From Patescibacteria group bacterium (GTDB lineage: Bacteria; Patescibacteriota; Microgenomatia; UBA1400; JAHJAY01), in assembly GCA_018813815.1 (NCBI GenBank), contig JAHJAY010000011.1, forward strand, positions 1 through 38,550: 38,550 nucleotides of DNA, in the 5' to 3' direction. A program made the translations under genes and the position numbers. The notes beneath the pieces are model-generated. The model saw nothing but the letters and a program-made list of their open reading frames with translations, made no database searches and was not told where the DNA came from. Shown here piece after piece: positions 1 through 6,389 of the stretch (its first letter is position 1; every line of letters starts with the position of its first letter).

Positions 1-1
1 A

Positions 2-664
2 ATAGAAGTTAAGGCCTTGGATGATGTATCTTTTGAGGTTAAAAAGGGTGAATTTGTGGCTATCATGGGCCCTTCTGGTTCCGGCAAATCAACTCTTATG
101 CACCTTTTGGGTGCCTTAGATGTGCCAACAAAGGGCCAGTATTACTTGGATGGAGAAAAAATTGCCAACCTATATGATGATGAGTTGGCTGAAATTCGAA
201 ATAGAAAGATCGGCTTTATTTTTCAAGCATATAATCTATTGCCCAGAACTACAGCCCTGAAGAACGTAATGGTGCCGATGATGTATGGTAACACCTCCAA
301 AACAAAAAGGGTGAAAAAAGCTAAGAAGTATTTAGAGATGGTTGATCTGGGTGACAGACTTTATCATGTTCCCAATCAGCTATCGGGAGGACAACAACAG
401 AGAGTAGCCATTGCTCGAGCGCTTGCCATGAACCCGAGTATTATTCTGGCTGACGAACCAACAGGCAATATTGACACTAAACAGGCAATAGAAATTATGG
501 AAGTTCTCGAAGATTTAAATAAGAAAGGCCACACTATTTTAATGATTACTCACGAACAGGAAATCGCTGAATTCGCCAAACGGATTATTTATCTTCGAGA
601 CGGAAAGCTTGTCAAAGATAAAATAAACAAACACCGTCGAGAATTATCAAAAATTAAAAAATAA
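2..664 (+). CDS. MacB/LolD-type ABC transporter ATPase, 5' partial
   Basis: This is the ATP-binding subunit of a MacB-type ABC exporter, which would drive the permease encoded next. The frame is open to the window edge (I-E-V-K-A-L before the first candidate start, a TTG at 17), so the true start lies outside the window. Visible motifs are Walker A GPSGSGKST, Q-loop FQAYNLL, signature LSGGQQQR, Walker B ILADEPTGNID and the H-loop ITHE. ADEPTGNID and the FQ-x-YNLLP segment are typical of the MacB/LolD/FtsE group. Only two bases separate it from the permease gene, so the two are co-transcribed. The exported substrate cannot be read from the sequence; lipoproteins, peptides and antibiotics are all known for relatives. 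Confidence 0.93.
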   Translation: MEVKALDDVSFEVKKGEFVAIMGPSGSGKSTLMHLLGALDVPTKGQYYLDGEKIANLYDDELAEIRNRKIGFIFQAYNLLPRTTALKNVMVPMMYGNTSKTKRVKKAKKYLEMVDLGDRLYHVPNQLSGGQQQRVAIARALAMNPSIILADEPTGNIDTKQAIEIMEVLEDLNKKGHTILMITHEQEIAEFAKRIIYLRDGKLVKDKINKHRRELSKIKK

Positions 665-666
665 TC

Positions 667-1890
667 ATGGATTACAAAGAGCTGGTTTTAGAAAGTTTTA
701 GCACTCTTACCTTGAATAAAGTCAGAACCGGCCTGGCCATGCTCGGAGTGGTAATCGGCATTGGCAGCGTAATCGCCTTGGTTTCTTTGGGCCAAGCAAG
801 CCAGCGTTCAATTGAAGAACAGATAAGAACTTTGGGTTCAAATTTATTGACAGTATCTCCAGGGTCACAAAGAAGCGGCGGGGTTCGTGGCGCGGCAGGC
901 GGGGGTCAAACTTTAATTTATAACGATGCCAAAGCAATCATGAATTCTCCTCAAGTTACCACTGTTACAAAAGTTTCACCTGAATATTCCGGCCGGGAAC
1001 AAATAGTGGCTGGGCGCAACAATACTAACACTCAAGTAGTGGGTGTAACTCCAGAATATACAGAGGTGAGAAACGTAGATGTGTCGTCAGGTTTTTTTAT
1101 TAGCCAGCAAAATCTAAATAGTATGTCTAAGGTAGCTGTCTTGGGACCTCAAACTGCGGTGGATTTGTTTGGAGAAGGAGTTGACCCTGTTGGCAAAAAC
1201 ATAAGAATAAAAGGGTTGACTTTTAGAGTTGTGGGCATAACAACCAGCAAAGGTGGAGGCGGTTTTATGAATCAAGACGACAGAATATATGTGCCTTTAA
1301 CAACAGCTCAAAAACAATTGTTTGGCGTTGATTATTTAAGCTCGATTTCTATTGAAGTTATGAATCAGGATGTTATGGTTGAAGCTCAAAATCAAGTGGG
1401 CTACTTATTACTTGACAGGCATAAATTGAATGACCCGGCACAGGCAGATTTTTCGATTATGTCCCAAGCAGATATTATAGGAACTGCCACTGAAGTGACC
1501 GGCACTTTTACCACTCTTCTATCGGGAATTGCGGCCATTTCACTGATCGTTGGCGGCATTGGCATTATGAATATTATGTTAGTAACTGTAACGGAAAGAA
1601 CCAGGGAAATTGGTTTGAGAAAGGCTTTAGGGGCCAAGAAAAAAGTTATTAATGCTCAATTTTTACTGGAAGCGGTAATGGTGACTTTTGTTGGCGGATT
1701 AATTGGAATAGTTTTAGGAGTGGGTGTAGCTTATGCGCTTTCACGCTCCATGAGTTTACCGTTTGCGCTTTCAATCCCCTCTATCCTTTTGGCTTTTGGA
1801 GTATCAGCGGCTATTGGAGTCTTATTCGGCTGGTATCCGGCACAAAAAGCGGCTAACCTACAGCCAATTGAGGCATTACGTTATGAGTAG
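667..1890 (+). CDS. MacB-like ABC transporter permease (FtsX domain)
   Basis: This 407-residue inner-membrane permease partners the preceding ATPase. It has the MacB arrangement: an N-terminal membrane helix at about residues 20-45 (LAMLGVVIGIGSVIALVSLG), a long extracytoplasmic domain with a Gly-rich turn (GGVRGAAGGGQ), then three C-terminal helices of the FtsX fold starting near residue 275. The segment GGIGIMNIMLVTVTERTREI followed by GLRKALGAKK is the conserved family signature. It differs from cell-division FtsX, which has a short N-terminus and is encoded elsewhere in this window. No periplasmic adaptor (HlyD-like) gene follows; if there is one it lies upstream of the window. Confidence 0.93.
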   Translation: MDYKELVLESFSTLTLNKVRTGLAMLGVVIGIGSVIALVSLGQASQRSIEEQIRTLGSNLLTVSPGSQRSGGVRGAAGGGQTLIYNDAKAIMNSPQVTTVTKVSPEYSGREQIVAGRNNTNTQVVGVTPEYTEVRNVDVSSGFFISQQNLNSMSKVAVLGPQTAVDLFGEGVDPVGKNIRIKGLTFRVVGITTSKGGGGFMNQDDRIYVPLTTAQKQLFGVDYLSSISIEVMNQDVMVEAQNQVGYLLLDRHKLNDPAQADFSIMSQADIIGTATEVTGTFTTLLSGIAAISLIVGGIGIMNIMLVTVTERTREIGLRKALGAKKKVINAQFLLEAVMVTFVGGLIGIVLGVGVAYALSRSMSLPFALSIPSILLAFGVSAAIGVLFGWYPAQKAANLQPIEALRYE

Positions 1891-1897
1891 AGCAAAA

Positions 1898-1927
1898 ACC
1901 CTGAGCGAGTGCAGCAAGCCGAAGGGT
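1898..1927. repeat. dispersed CTGAGCGA...GAAGG palindrome-type repeat, copy 1
   Basis: An intergenic element with arms ACCCT and AGGGT enclosing CTGAGCGAG and a GAAGG-side half. Related elements occur at 4763-4792, 5413-5433 and 5665-5688, all between genes. It lies between the MacB-like permease and the next small gene. It could form a hairpin but has no T-run, so it is not an obvious terminator. Confidence 0.6.
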
Positions 1928-1975
1928 CGAAGCGTTAAGGTATAAATGAATATAAATTACAAGGAGGTAAACAAG

Positions 1976-2410
1976 ATGAAAAATAACATAGTTATTCTGT
2001 TAATTATAGCAGTCCTTTTAGCGGGGGGAGCTGGGTTTTTTGGCGGCATGAAATATCAACAAAGCAAACAACCTTCAAGGGCCGATTTTCAATCTCTTGG
2101 CCAATCCAGAGGAGGCCTGAGACAACCAGGCATGCCAGGCATGCAGCAAAGGGAAAGTTCTGGAATGATTAGGGGAGAAATAATTAACCAAGATGAAGAA
2201 ACTATTACTGTTAAATTACCAGACGATAGCAGCAAGATTATATTGATTTCGGAAAATACAACGATAAATAAGACAACTGCAGGCTCGGTGGATGATTTAG
2301 AAACTGGCAAACAAGTGATGGTGTTTGGTCAAGAGAATTCGGACAAAAGTATCTCAGCCAGCAATATCCAACTAGACTTTGGACTTGGGGAAGGCATACA
2401 GGAACATTAA
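1976..2410 (+). CDS. membrane-anchored small protein, DUF5666-like domain
   Basis: The start at 1976 is chosen because a full Shine-Dalgarno AAGGAGGT sits at 1961-1968; an in-frame ATG at 1946 has none. The 144-residue product begins with one hydrophobic helix (IVILLIIAVLLAGGAGFFGG), then a Gln/Gly/Met-rich linker, then a compact beta-rich domain (GEIINQDEETITVKLPDDS, SENTTINK, LETGKQVMVFGQ). That domain resembles DUF5666, a small OB-like extracytoplasmic domain of unknown function. It lies downstream of the MacB-like genes and could be an accessory of the exporter, but this rests on position alone. It is one of the few genes here with a strong ribosome-binding site. Confidence 0.7.
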   Translation: MKNNIVILLIIAVLLAGGAGFFGGMKYQQSKQPSRADFQSLGQSRGGLRQPGMPGMQQRESSGMIRGEIINQDEETITVKLPDDSSKIILISENTTINKTTAGSVDDLETGKQVMVFGQENSDKSISASNIQLDFGLGEGIQEH

Positions 2411-2448
2411 TCAGAATCAAGTACCTAACCTTATTCTGTGAATTTTTT
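2411..2448. other. convergent intergenic end of the AT-rich island
   Basis: A short spacer between the DUF5666-like gene (+) and the small membrane protein (-). On the minus strand it contains GTTAGGT (2423-2429), which fits the integron core consensus GTTRRRY and would mark the distal boundary of the cassette-like island. Seven bases match by chance often, so this alone is weak. Confidence 0.3.
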
Positions 2449-2769
2449 TCAGGCTATTTTCTTAATTATTTTTACACCTTTTATTCCAAGAATCAAAAGA
2501 CAAAAAATTAATACTTTTAAAATAAAATGACCATGTATATCTATAAAATTTCTGGTCATGGGAGTTATTTTACCAACGAGTAAATGAACAAGAATTCCAA
2601 TTGGTAAAGTTAGAAATAACCAATTTTGTTTTGGTACATCAAGCCTGAGTTTTAGAAAGATTTTAGATAATAATGGAGAGAGTAAATGCATTCCTAGAAA
2701 TGCTGCCGAAAAATCAAAAATTGCGTATCCTCCAAGTCGAAATTGTCTAAGAAATTCTATTGTGGTCAT
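2449..2769 (-). CDS. small multi-pass membrane protein, unknown function
   Basis: A 106-residue protein with three likely membrane helices: about residues 14-34 (YAIFDFSAAFLGMHLLSPLL), 48-65 (NWLFLTLPIGILVHLLVG) and 83-100 (FILKVLIFCLLILGI). I do not recognise a named family. The conserved-looking polar patch KITPMTRNFIDIHGH lies between helices 2 and 3. Its ATG is nine bases downstream of a GTTAAAT motif (2778-2784, minus strand) that could be an integron-type core site, so it may be the last gene of the cassette-like island. Base composition is visibly AT-rich compared with the housekeeping genes. Confidence 0.6.
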   Translation of the reverse strand: MTTIEFLRQFRLGGYAIFDFSAAFLGMHLLSPLLSKIFLKLRLDVPKQNWLFLTLPIGILVHLLVGKITPMTRNFIDIHGHFILKVLIFCLLILGIKGVKIIKKIA

Positions 2770-2777
2770 CTAATTTT

Positions 2778-2858
2778 ATTTAACGTTTTGGTATATCCAA
2801 AAATCGCTGGATTTATAATTAATGCATTTTAAGAAAGTTTCCAGTTTTCGGGTTTATA
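2778..2858 (-). repeat. attC-like intergenic repeat C
   Basis: Between the GNAT and small-membrane-protein genes. On the minus strand it ends with AACGTTAAAT, which contains a perfect GTTRRRY core (GTTAAAT) nine bases before the next ATG. Plus-strand 2791-2820 matches repeat E at 5309-5338 in about 25 of 30 positions; both contain GCTGGATTTATAATT. A stem can form between TCCAG/TTTTGG-type halves with a three-base bulge, as extrahelical bases do in attC. The partner core at the gene-stop side is poorly preserved. Confidence 0.5.
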
Positions 2859-3356
2859 TTATAGTGCCTTGGCATATAAATAACGATCTTCCATTTTCCC
2901 ACTTCTTCCCTGTATCGTTTTTCTGAGCAACCCCTCTTTAAGATATTTGTTTTTGATAGCAACCTTTTTGCTTGCTTTGTTTTTTGGATGCACAATTATC
3001 TGAATTCTTTTCAAGTTTAACTGTTTAAAACAAATATTTTCAGCCAACTTTACTGCCTTTGTGGCAATTCCCTTTCCCCAAAATTTATCATCAACAAAAT
3101 AACCAATCTCTCCGATATAGTTCCTATGATAGTCTATCTTTATTCCAATTGCTCCAACTATTTCATCATCAAAAAGGATTGTGTAGTTCCACTCTGTATT
3201 GTTTTTCCTGCGTTTTGAATTTTGCTTAAGCCAATTTTTTTCATCTTCAATTGATTTTGGCTTAACATTAAAATAGGTAAAATTAGGGCTATTCAGAATT
3301 TCGAAAAAGCGTTTTGCATCGCTAACTCTTTGCAGTCTTAATTTAATTTTTGGCAT
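2859..3356 (-). CDS. GNAT family N-acetyltransferase (RimJ/RimL-like)
   Basis: A 165-residue acetyltransferase of the Acetyltransf_3/RimJ-RimL subgroup, which transfers acetyl from acetyl-CoA to an amine; the substrate is unknown. Visible elements are the N-terminal LRLQRVSDAKRFFEILNSPN, the central strand IVGAIGIKID, the strand IGEIGYFVDDKFWGKGIATK carrying the acetyl-CoA pyrophosphate loop (KFWGKGIATKA, a Q/RxxGxG/A variant), and NLKRIQIIVHPKNKASKKVA. The ATG lies inside a GTTATGC motif on the minus strand, so start codon and putative attC core coincide. Small acetyltransferases are common integron cassette cargo, which fits the flanking repeats. Confidence 0.85.
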   Translation of the reverse strand: MPKIKLRLQRVSDAKRFFEILNSPNFTYFNVKPKSIEDEKNWLKQNSKRRKNNTEWNYTILFDDEIVGAIGIKIDYHRNYIGEIGYFVDDKFWGKGIATKAVKLAENICFKQLNLKRIQIIVHPKNKASKKVAIKNKYLKEGLLRKTIQGRSGKMEDRYLYAKAL

Positions 3357-3442
3357 AACTTTTTGATTTCTATTTTACTACAAAATTACCCAATATTGAT
3401 GAATGAATGGACTTGCATGAGCCTCATATACCGCGTTATGTG
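3352..3442 (-). repeat. attC-like intergenic repeat B
   Basis: Between the VOC and GNAT genes. In gene direction it opens with ACATAACGCGGTATATGAGG (stop side) and closes with GTTATGCC, which overlaps the GNAT start codon. The opening arm is nearly the same as in repeat A (CCTAACGCGGTATATGCGG) and related to repeat E. The closing arm keeps only the core CATAAC/GTTATG pairing, so the hairpin is weaker than in A. Confidence 0.5.
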
Positions 3443-3460
3443 ATTTTAAATTTGTACTGT

Positions 3461-3892
3461 TTAATTATACTCAGCTAACTCAAGAATTATTTTATCTGGT
3501 CCACTAAAATAACACAATCTTTTTTTGCCGTGAATTTGTACATTTGAAAAAAAATGTACTCCTAAATTTTTTAACCTCTGATATTCTTTGTCAATATTTT
3601 TTACTTCAAGGGCCACATGTCTAAAGCCTATTCGATTTACTTGGTCGATTTTAGGATCTTTATCCCCAAGTGGATTATAATACTGAATAAGTTCTATATT
3701 GATTCTAGCGTTGGGAAAAACTAATTTTGCATATTTTGCCTTGGCGCGTGATAAACCAACTATTTTATCCATCCATTTTCCTTTAAGTATTTCCTCTTTT
3801 TCAAGCCTAAAGCCAAGCAAATCAATAAAAATTTTTTTTGATTCTTCTAAATCAGTTACTGATATATTAATATGATCAATTTTTTTAATCAT
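3461..3892 (-). CDS. VOC (glyoxalase/bleomycin-resistance) superfamily protein
   Basis: A 143-residue single-unit vicinal-oxygen-chelate protein. The N-terminus IDHINISVTDLEESKKIFID supplies the first metal-ligand His (H7) and the usual F/Y-x-x-L-L-GF element; GFRHVALEVKNIDKEYQRL gives the second half with another His; the end FSGPDKIILELAEY supplies the Glu of the third ligand. It could be a lyase, dioxygenase, epimerase or resistance protein; the sequence does not decide. It starts 32 bases after the MBL-fold gene with no repeat between them, so those two probably move and are transcribed as a unit. VOC proteins are frequent in cassette arrays. Confidence 0.85.
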   Translation of the reverse strand: MIKKIDHINISVTDLEESKKIFIDLLGFRLEKEEILKGKWMDKIVGLSRAKAKYAKLVFPNARINIELIQYYNPLGDKDPKIDQVNRIGFRHVALEVKNIDKEYQRLKNLGVHFFSNVQIHGKKRLCYFSGPDKIILELAEYN

Positions 3893-3924
3893 TAAAATAA
3901 TATAAATTTTATTTCTTTTCCATC

Positions 3925-4683
3925 TTACTCCCCAAACTTGATCACGTCACCAGTTCCATATTTCTTGGTTTTAAATTCATTGTGAAAACGTACTAATGTG
4001 GGAAAATCAACGCAGTGCATTGGGTAAAGTCTTTCGATCTTTTCTGCTTTAAAATATTCAATAGTACCATCTACTGCTTTTTGATCTTCTTCTTCAAATA
4101 AATGGAATCCTCCAATAACAGAATATAGCTTTTGACCGGTAACTTCTTTTGCATACTCGCATATATTGCAAATGCCAGAATGCGAACACCCGGTTAAAAC
4201 TACAACCCCACTTTTAGTCTTAATAGCTAAAGCGGAATCGTCAAGCATTTTGTCGTTCTCGAACATTCCTTTTTCAAAGTCTGTTTTTCTCGGAATTTCA
4301 CCTAAATAGAAAATACCTGGACTAAATTCGAATGGCTTCTTCGAACGAATAATTTCAAAATCGTTCTTAACTTTTTTACATTCGGATGGAGGTAATTTTT
4401 CAAGGATTTGAGGATGAATAATCATCTTCTTTTTTGTTTTGAAATTATGGTATCGAAGCCCACCAGTATGATCCAAATGAAAATGGGATAAAACGACAAA
4501 ATGCGTATCTTCAAGGTTAATTTTGAGTTTTTTAGCATTACGCCAATAAATATCAGTGCTGCCTGTGTCAAAAAGAATATTAACCCCATTGCTTTGAATA
4601 AAAGCAGAAAATCCCCATTCCGATACACATTTATCCCAACCCGCCTCAGATGTTTCGTTTTCACATAATAATGTTATTTTCAT
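3925..4683 (-). CDS. MBL-fold metallohydrolase (class II DHPS-like)
   Basis: A 252-residue metallo-beta-lactamase-fold hydrolase. The metal motif is LSHFHLDHTGGL (HxHxDH), preceded by NILFDTGSTDIYWRNAKKL; the later ligands are in VLTGCSHSGICN (His), VIGGFHLF (His) and YPMHC near the end. The TGCSHSG and GGFHL blocks are typical of the family annotated as 7,8-dihydropterin-6-methyl-4-(beta-D-ribofuranosyl)-aminobenzene-5'-phosphate synthase-like hydrolases, whose true substrates are mostly unknown. The start codon is eight bases downstream of attC-like repeat A. No signal peptide is seen, so it is cytoplasmic. Confidence 0.9.
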   Translation of the reverse strand: MKITLLCENETSEAGWDKCVSEWGFSAFIQSNGVNILFDTGSTDIYWRNAKKLKINLEDTHFVVLSHFHLDHTGGLRYHNFKTKKKMIIHPQILEKLPPSECKKVKNDFEIIRSKKPFEFSPGIFYLGEIPRKTDFEKGMFENDKMLDDSALAIKTKSGVVVLTGCSHSGICNICEYAKEVTGQKLYSVIGGFHLFEEEDQKAVDGTIEYFKAEKIERLYPMHCVDFPTLVRFHNEFKTKKYGTGDVIKFGE

Positions 4684-4690
4684 ACGTCTT

Positions 4691-4816
4691 CGCTTAATGT
4701 TATTGTATATGCGAAATTGCGTTATTTTATAATTATTGTACCAAAATTGCGCAAGTTGGGTGACCCTGAGCGAATGAAATGAATTGAATGGGAAACCGCA
4801 TATACCGCGTTAGGCG
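4691..4816 (-). repeat. attC-like inverted repeat A (best-structured copy)
   Basis: Between the NUDIX and MBL genes. The end arms 4691-4713 and 4797-4816 pair in two blocks: an outer CGCYTAAYG block with two G.T-compatible differences, and an inner perfect nine-base GTATATGCG block, separated by unpaired spacers of unequal length (5 and 2 bases). Outer box, spacer, inner box is the R/L architecture of integron attC. In gene direction the first core is GCCTAAC (RYYYAAC); the last is ATTAAGC, one base off GTTRRRY. The 83-base centre contains a CCCTGAGCGAATG element. Confidence 0.6.
4763..4792. repeat. dispersed CTGAGCGA-type repeat, copy 2 (inside repeat A)
   Basis: ACCCTGAGCGAATG followed by a GAATGGG half gives CCC/GGG arms. 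It shares CCCTGAGCGA with the element at 1898-1927 and sits in the loop of attC-like repeat A. A similar TTGAGCGAATG lies at the equivalent place in repeat E (about 5361-5371), so the element may belong to the repeat family itself. Confidence 0.45.
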
Positions 4817-4824
4817 ATGTAAGT

Positions 4825-5274
4825 TTAATTTGCTTTTCCTAAAATCCGTAAAGCTTCAAGAGAAAGTTCTTTTACATTTACAGGCATTTTTACTTTTTCA
4901 AGTTCATCTTCCGTGAACCACTTTAAATCGCTAACCTCACCATCCTCTGGATTTAGCCTAAATGTATTTGCGTTTGCATAATATATAAAATCAATATGTT
5001 GGTGGAACTCATTTATGTCCTCTAAAATAATATGCACTGGGCGCATAAGCTGCTTTGCATTGCCAAAGTCTATTTTTTTGTCAGCAGAATATAGTTCAAC
5101 ATCAAGACCAGCCTCTTCCTTGATTTCTCTTAAGGCAGCTTCCTGTGGCAACTCATCGCGATCAATGTGTCCACCAACCGGAAGCCAAATACCTAACTTT
5201 TTATGCAAATGCAAAAGAACTTTATTTTTATAAATAATTACCGTTGTAGCTGTAAAATGGCGGGTTATTTCCAT
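4825..5274 (-). CDS. NUDIX hydrolase
   Basis: A 149-residue NUDIX-fold pyrophosphohydrolase. The complete Nudix box GX5EX7REUXEEXGU runs from GGHIDRDELPQEAAL into REIKEEAGL, with the metal-binding REIKEE glutamates intact. The flanks fit: ATTVIIYKNKVLLHLHKKLGIWLPVGG before, and VHIILEDINEFHQHIDFIYYA after the box. The substrate (damaged nucleotide, NDP-sugar or other X-linked diphosphate) cannot be assigned. It follows attC-like repeat E, with its ATG about 27 bases past the putative core, and is followed by repeat A, so it has the form of a single-gene cassette. Confidence 0.92.
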   Translation of the reverse strand: MEITRHFTATTVIIYKNKVLLHLHKKLGIWLPVGGHIDRDELPQEAALREIKEEAGLDVELYSADKKIDFGNAKQLMRPVHIILEDINEFHQHIDFIYYANANTFRLNPEDGEVSDLKWFTEDELEKVKMPVNVKELSLEALRILGKAN

Positions 5275-5298
5275 AATTAAATTAAATTTATTTCATAT

Positions 5299-5410
5299 AG
5301 CGTTTCAACATATCCGAAGATAGCTGGATTTATAATTGTATTTTACCAAATCTAGCTATTTTGAGCGAATGCCGAGCCGAGACATCAACCGAATATACTG
5401 TATTATGCGC
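5299..5410 (-). repeat. attC-like intergenic repeat E
   Basis: Upstream of the NUDIX gene. Segment 5309-5338 matches repeat C, and 5391-5410 (GAATATACTGTATTATGCGC) matches the closing half of repeats A and B (NNATATACCGCGTTAKGYG). A clear internal stem joins ATAGCTGGATTT (5320-5331) to AAATCTAGCTAT (5348-5359) with one G.T-type mismatch. The outer cores are degenerate (GCATAAT, GTTGAAAC). Confidence 0.5.
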
Positions 5411-5412
5411 CC

Positions 5413-5433
5413 CTCCTGAGCTTGTCGAAGGAG
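5413..5433. repeat. dispersed palindrome CTCCTGAGC...GAAGGAG, copy 3
   Basis: CTCCT and AGGAG arms around GAGCTTGTCGA, the cleanest copy of the dispersed element. Translating it gives the S-P-S-T-S-S-G string typical of spurious ORFs over such repeats. It lies in the gene-free stretch before trmD. Confidence 0.65.
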
Positions 5434-5595
5434 AGCGAGAATGCAATGTGGTCAAGTACCCGAACCCAAACCCTCTAAAGTAATCAAAAGTAATGATATA
5501 ATCCGTGCCATGGAAAGACAAAAAGCATTCCTTGGGTGGAAGTGTAAATTATCGCCAGATGAAGTCCAGCTAGCAAAAGAAGAGTAGGTTGGCTG

Positions 5596-5624
5596 TTGAT
5601 TTATTGTACACTTCTATCTAAAAT
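5596..5624 (+). promoter_or_regulatory. candidate sigma70 promoter for trmD
   Basis: TTGATT (5596-5601), a 17-base spacer and TAAAAT (5619-5624). Transcripts would have a leader of about 80 bases that includes the palindrome at 5665-5688 before the trmD ATG at 5709. Confidence 0.5.
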
Positions 5625-5664
5625 TTGGGTAATTAAGATTAATCAGAATTATGGTGAGCAGTTC

Positions 5665-5688
5665 GACCTGAGCTCACTGTCGAAGGTC
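5665..5688. repeat. dispersed palindrome GACCTGAGC...GAAGGTC, copy 4
   Basis: GACCT and AGGTC arms around TGAGCTCACTGTCGA, within a larger imperfect dyad from ATGGT (5651) to ACCAT (5700). It would be transcribed in the trmD leader and could fold just upstream of the start codon. Confidence 0.55.
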
Positions 5689-5708
5689 TTTTCGAACCAT
5701 AAAGAACC

Positions 5709-6389
5709 ATGAAAATTGATGTTTTAACCATTTTTCCGGAAATGTTTGCTGGGCCGTTAGATGCAAGTTTAATTGGCAAGGCTCAAAAAAAAGGCTTAGT
5801 ACAAATTAAAATTCATGATTTGCGCCGCTGGGCTGAAAACAAATATCAAAGCGTTGATGACCGCCCTTTTGGCGGCGGACCGGGCATGGTGATGCGCCCA
5901 GATGTCATTGATCGGGCCATTAAATCCTTAAACCTTAACCGTAAATCAAAAGTAATTTTGCTTACCCCGCAAGGAACTGTTTTTAATCAAAAAAAAGCCC
6001 AAAAATTATCAAAGGAAAAACACCTTATTTTTATCTGCGGCCATTATGAAGGCGTAGATGAACGAATAAGAGAACATTTGATTGATGAAGAAATTTCGAT
6101 TGGCGACTATGTTTTAACCGGCGGCGAACTTCCGGCTATGGTGGTAATTGATACGGTTGTGCGGCTAATACCAAACGTGGTTGGTAAACCGGAATCTTTA
6201 GAACAAGAGTCGTTTACTACAAACCGCCTGGATCATCCCCAATACACCCGACCGGCTGATTATAAAGGCTGGCAAGTACCAAAAGTGTTGCTTTCCGGCG
6301 ATCATCAGCAAATCGCCGAGTGGCGTAAAAAACAAGCTTTAAAAAAAACTAAAGCCCGGCGACCGGATTTACTGCTTAATAATCGCTAA
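5709..6389 (+). CDS. trmD: tRNA (guanine-N1)-methyltransferase TrmD
   Basis: TrmD methylates N1 of G37 next to the anticodon in tRNAs using S-adenosylmethionine, which prevents +1 frameshifting. The 226-residue length is normal. Diagnostic segments are MKIDVLTIFPEMF at the start, DDRPFGGGPGMVMRPDVI, LTPQGTVFNQKKAQ, ICGHYEGVDERI, and IGDYVLTGGELPAMVVIDTV, which forms the trefoil-knot SAM site, followed by LDHPQYTRPADY. Its last 21 bases overlap the 3' end of rmlD on the opposite strand, so there is no room for a terminator between the convergent genes. The usual ribosomal neighbours (rpsP, rimM, rplS) are absent. Confidence 0.98.
   Translation: MKIDVLTIFPEMFAGPLDASLIGKAQKKGLVQIKIHDLRRWAENKYQSVDDRPFGGGPGMVMRPDVIDRAIKSLNLNRKSKVILLTPQGTVFNQKKAQKLSKEKHLIFICGHYEGVDERIREHLIDEEISIGDYVLTGGELPAMVVIDTVVRLIPNVVGKPESLEQESFTTNRLDHPQYTRPADYKGWQVPKVLLSGDHQQIAEWRKKQALKKTKARRPDLLLNNR

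Larger units (their letters stand above)
5434..5708. other. gene-poor stretch upstream of trmD
   Basis: Together with repeat E this is the only stretch over 300 bases without a convincing gene (5275-5708). It holds copies 3 and 4 of the dispersed palindrome, a candidate trmD promoter at 5596-5624, and a 25-codon ORF (5510-5587, starting M-E-R-Q-K-A-F) preceded by TATAAT at 5497-5502. That ORF may be a gene fragment; nothing else is recognisable. Confidence 0.5.

Noticed and set aside
5330-5521. Minus-strand 63-codon ORF
   Set aside because: It reads through the dispersed palindrome and gives the S-P-S-T-S-S-G string typical of translated repeats; it also crosses attC-like repeat E.
5510-5587. 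25-codon plus ORF preceded by TATAAT
   Set aside because: Too short and without recognisable features; kept only as a note in the gene-poor stretch.
2411-5708. Searched for an integron integrase or other recombinase beside the cassette-like island
   Set aside because: None is present; the flanking genes are the DUF5666-like protein and trmD, so only an integrase-less array can be proposed.
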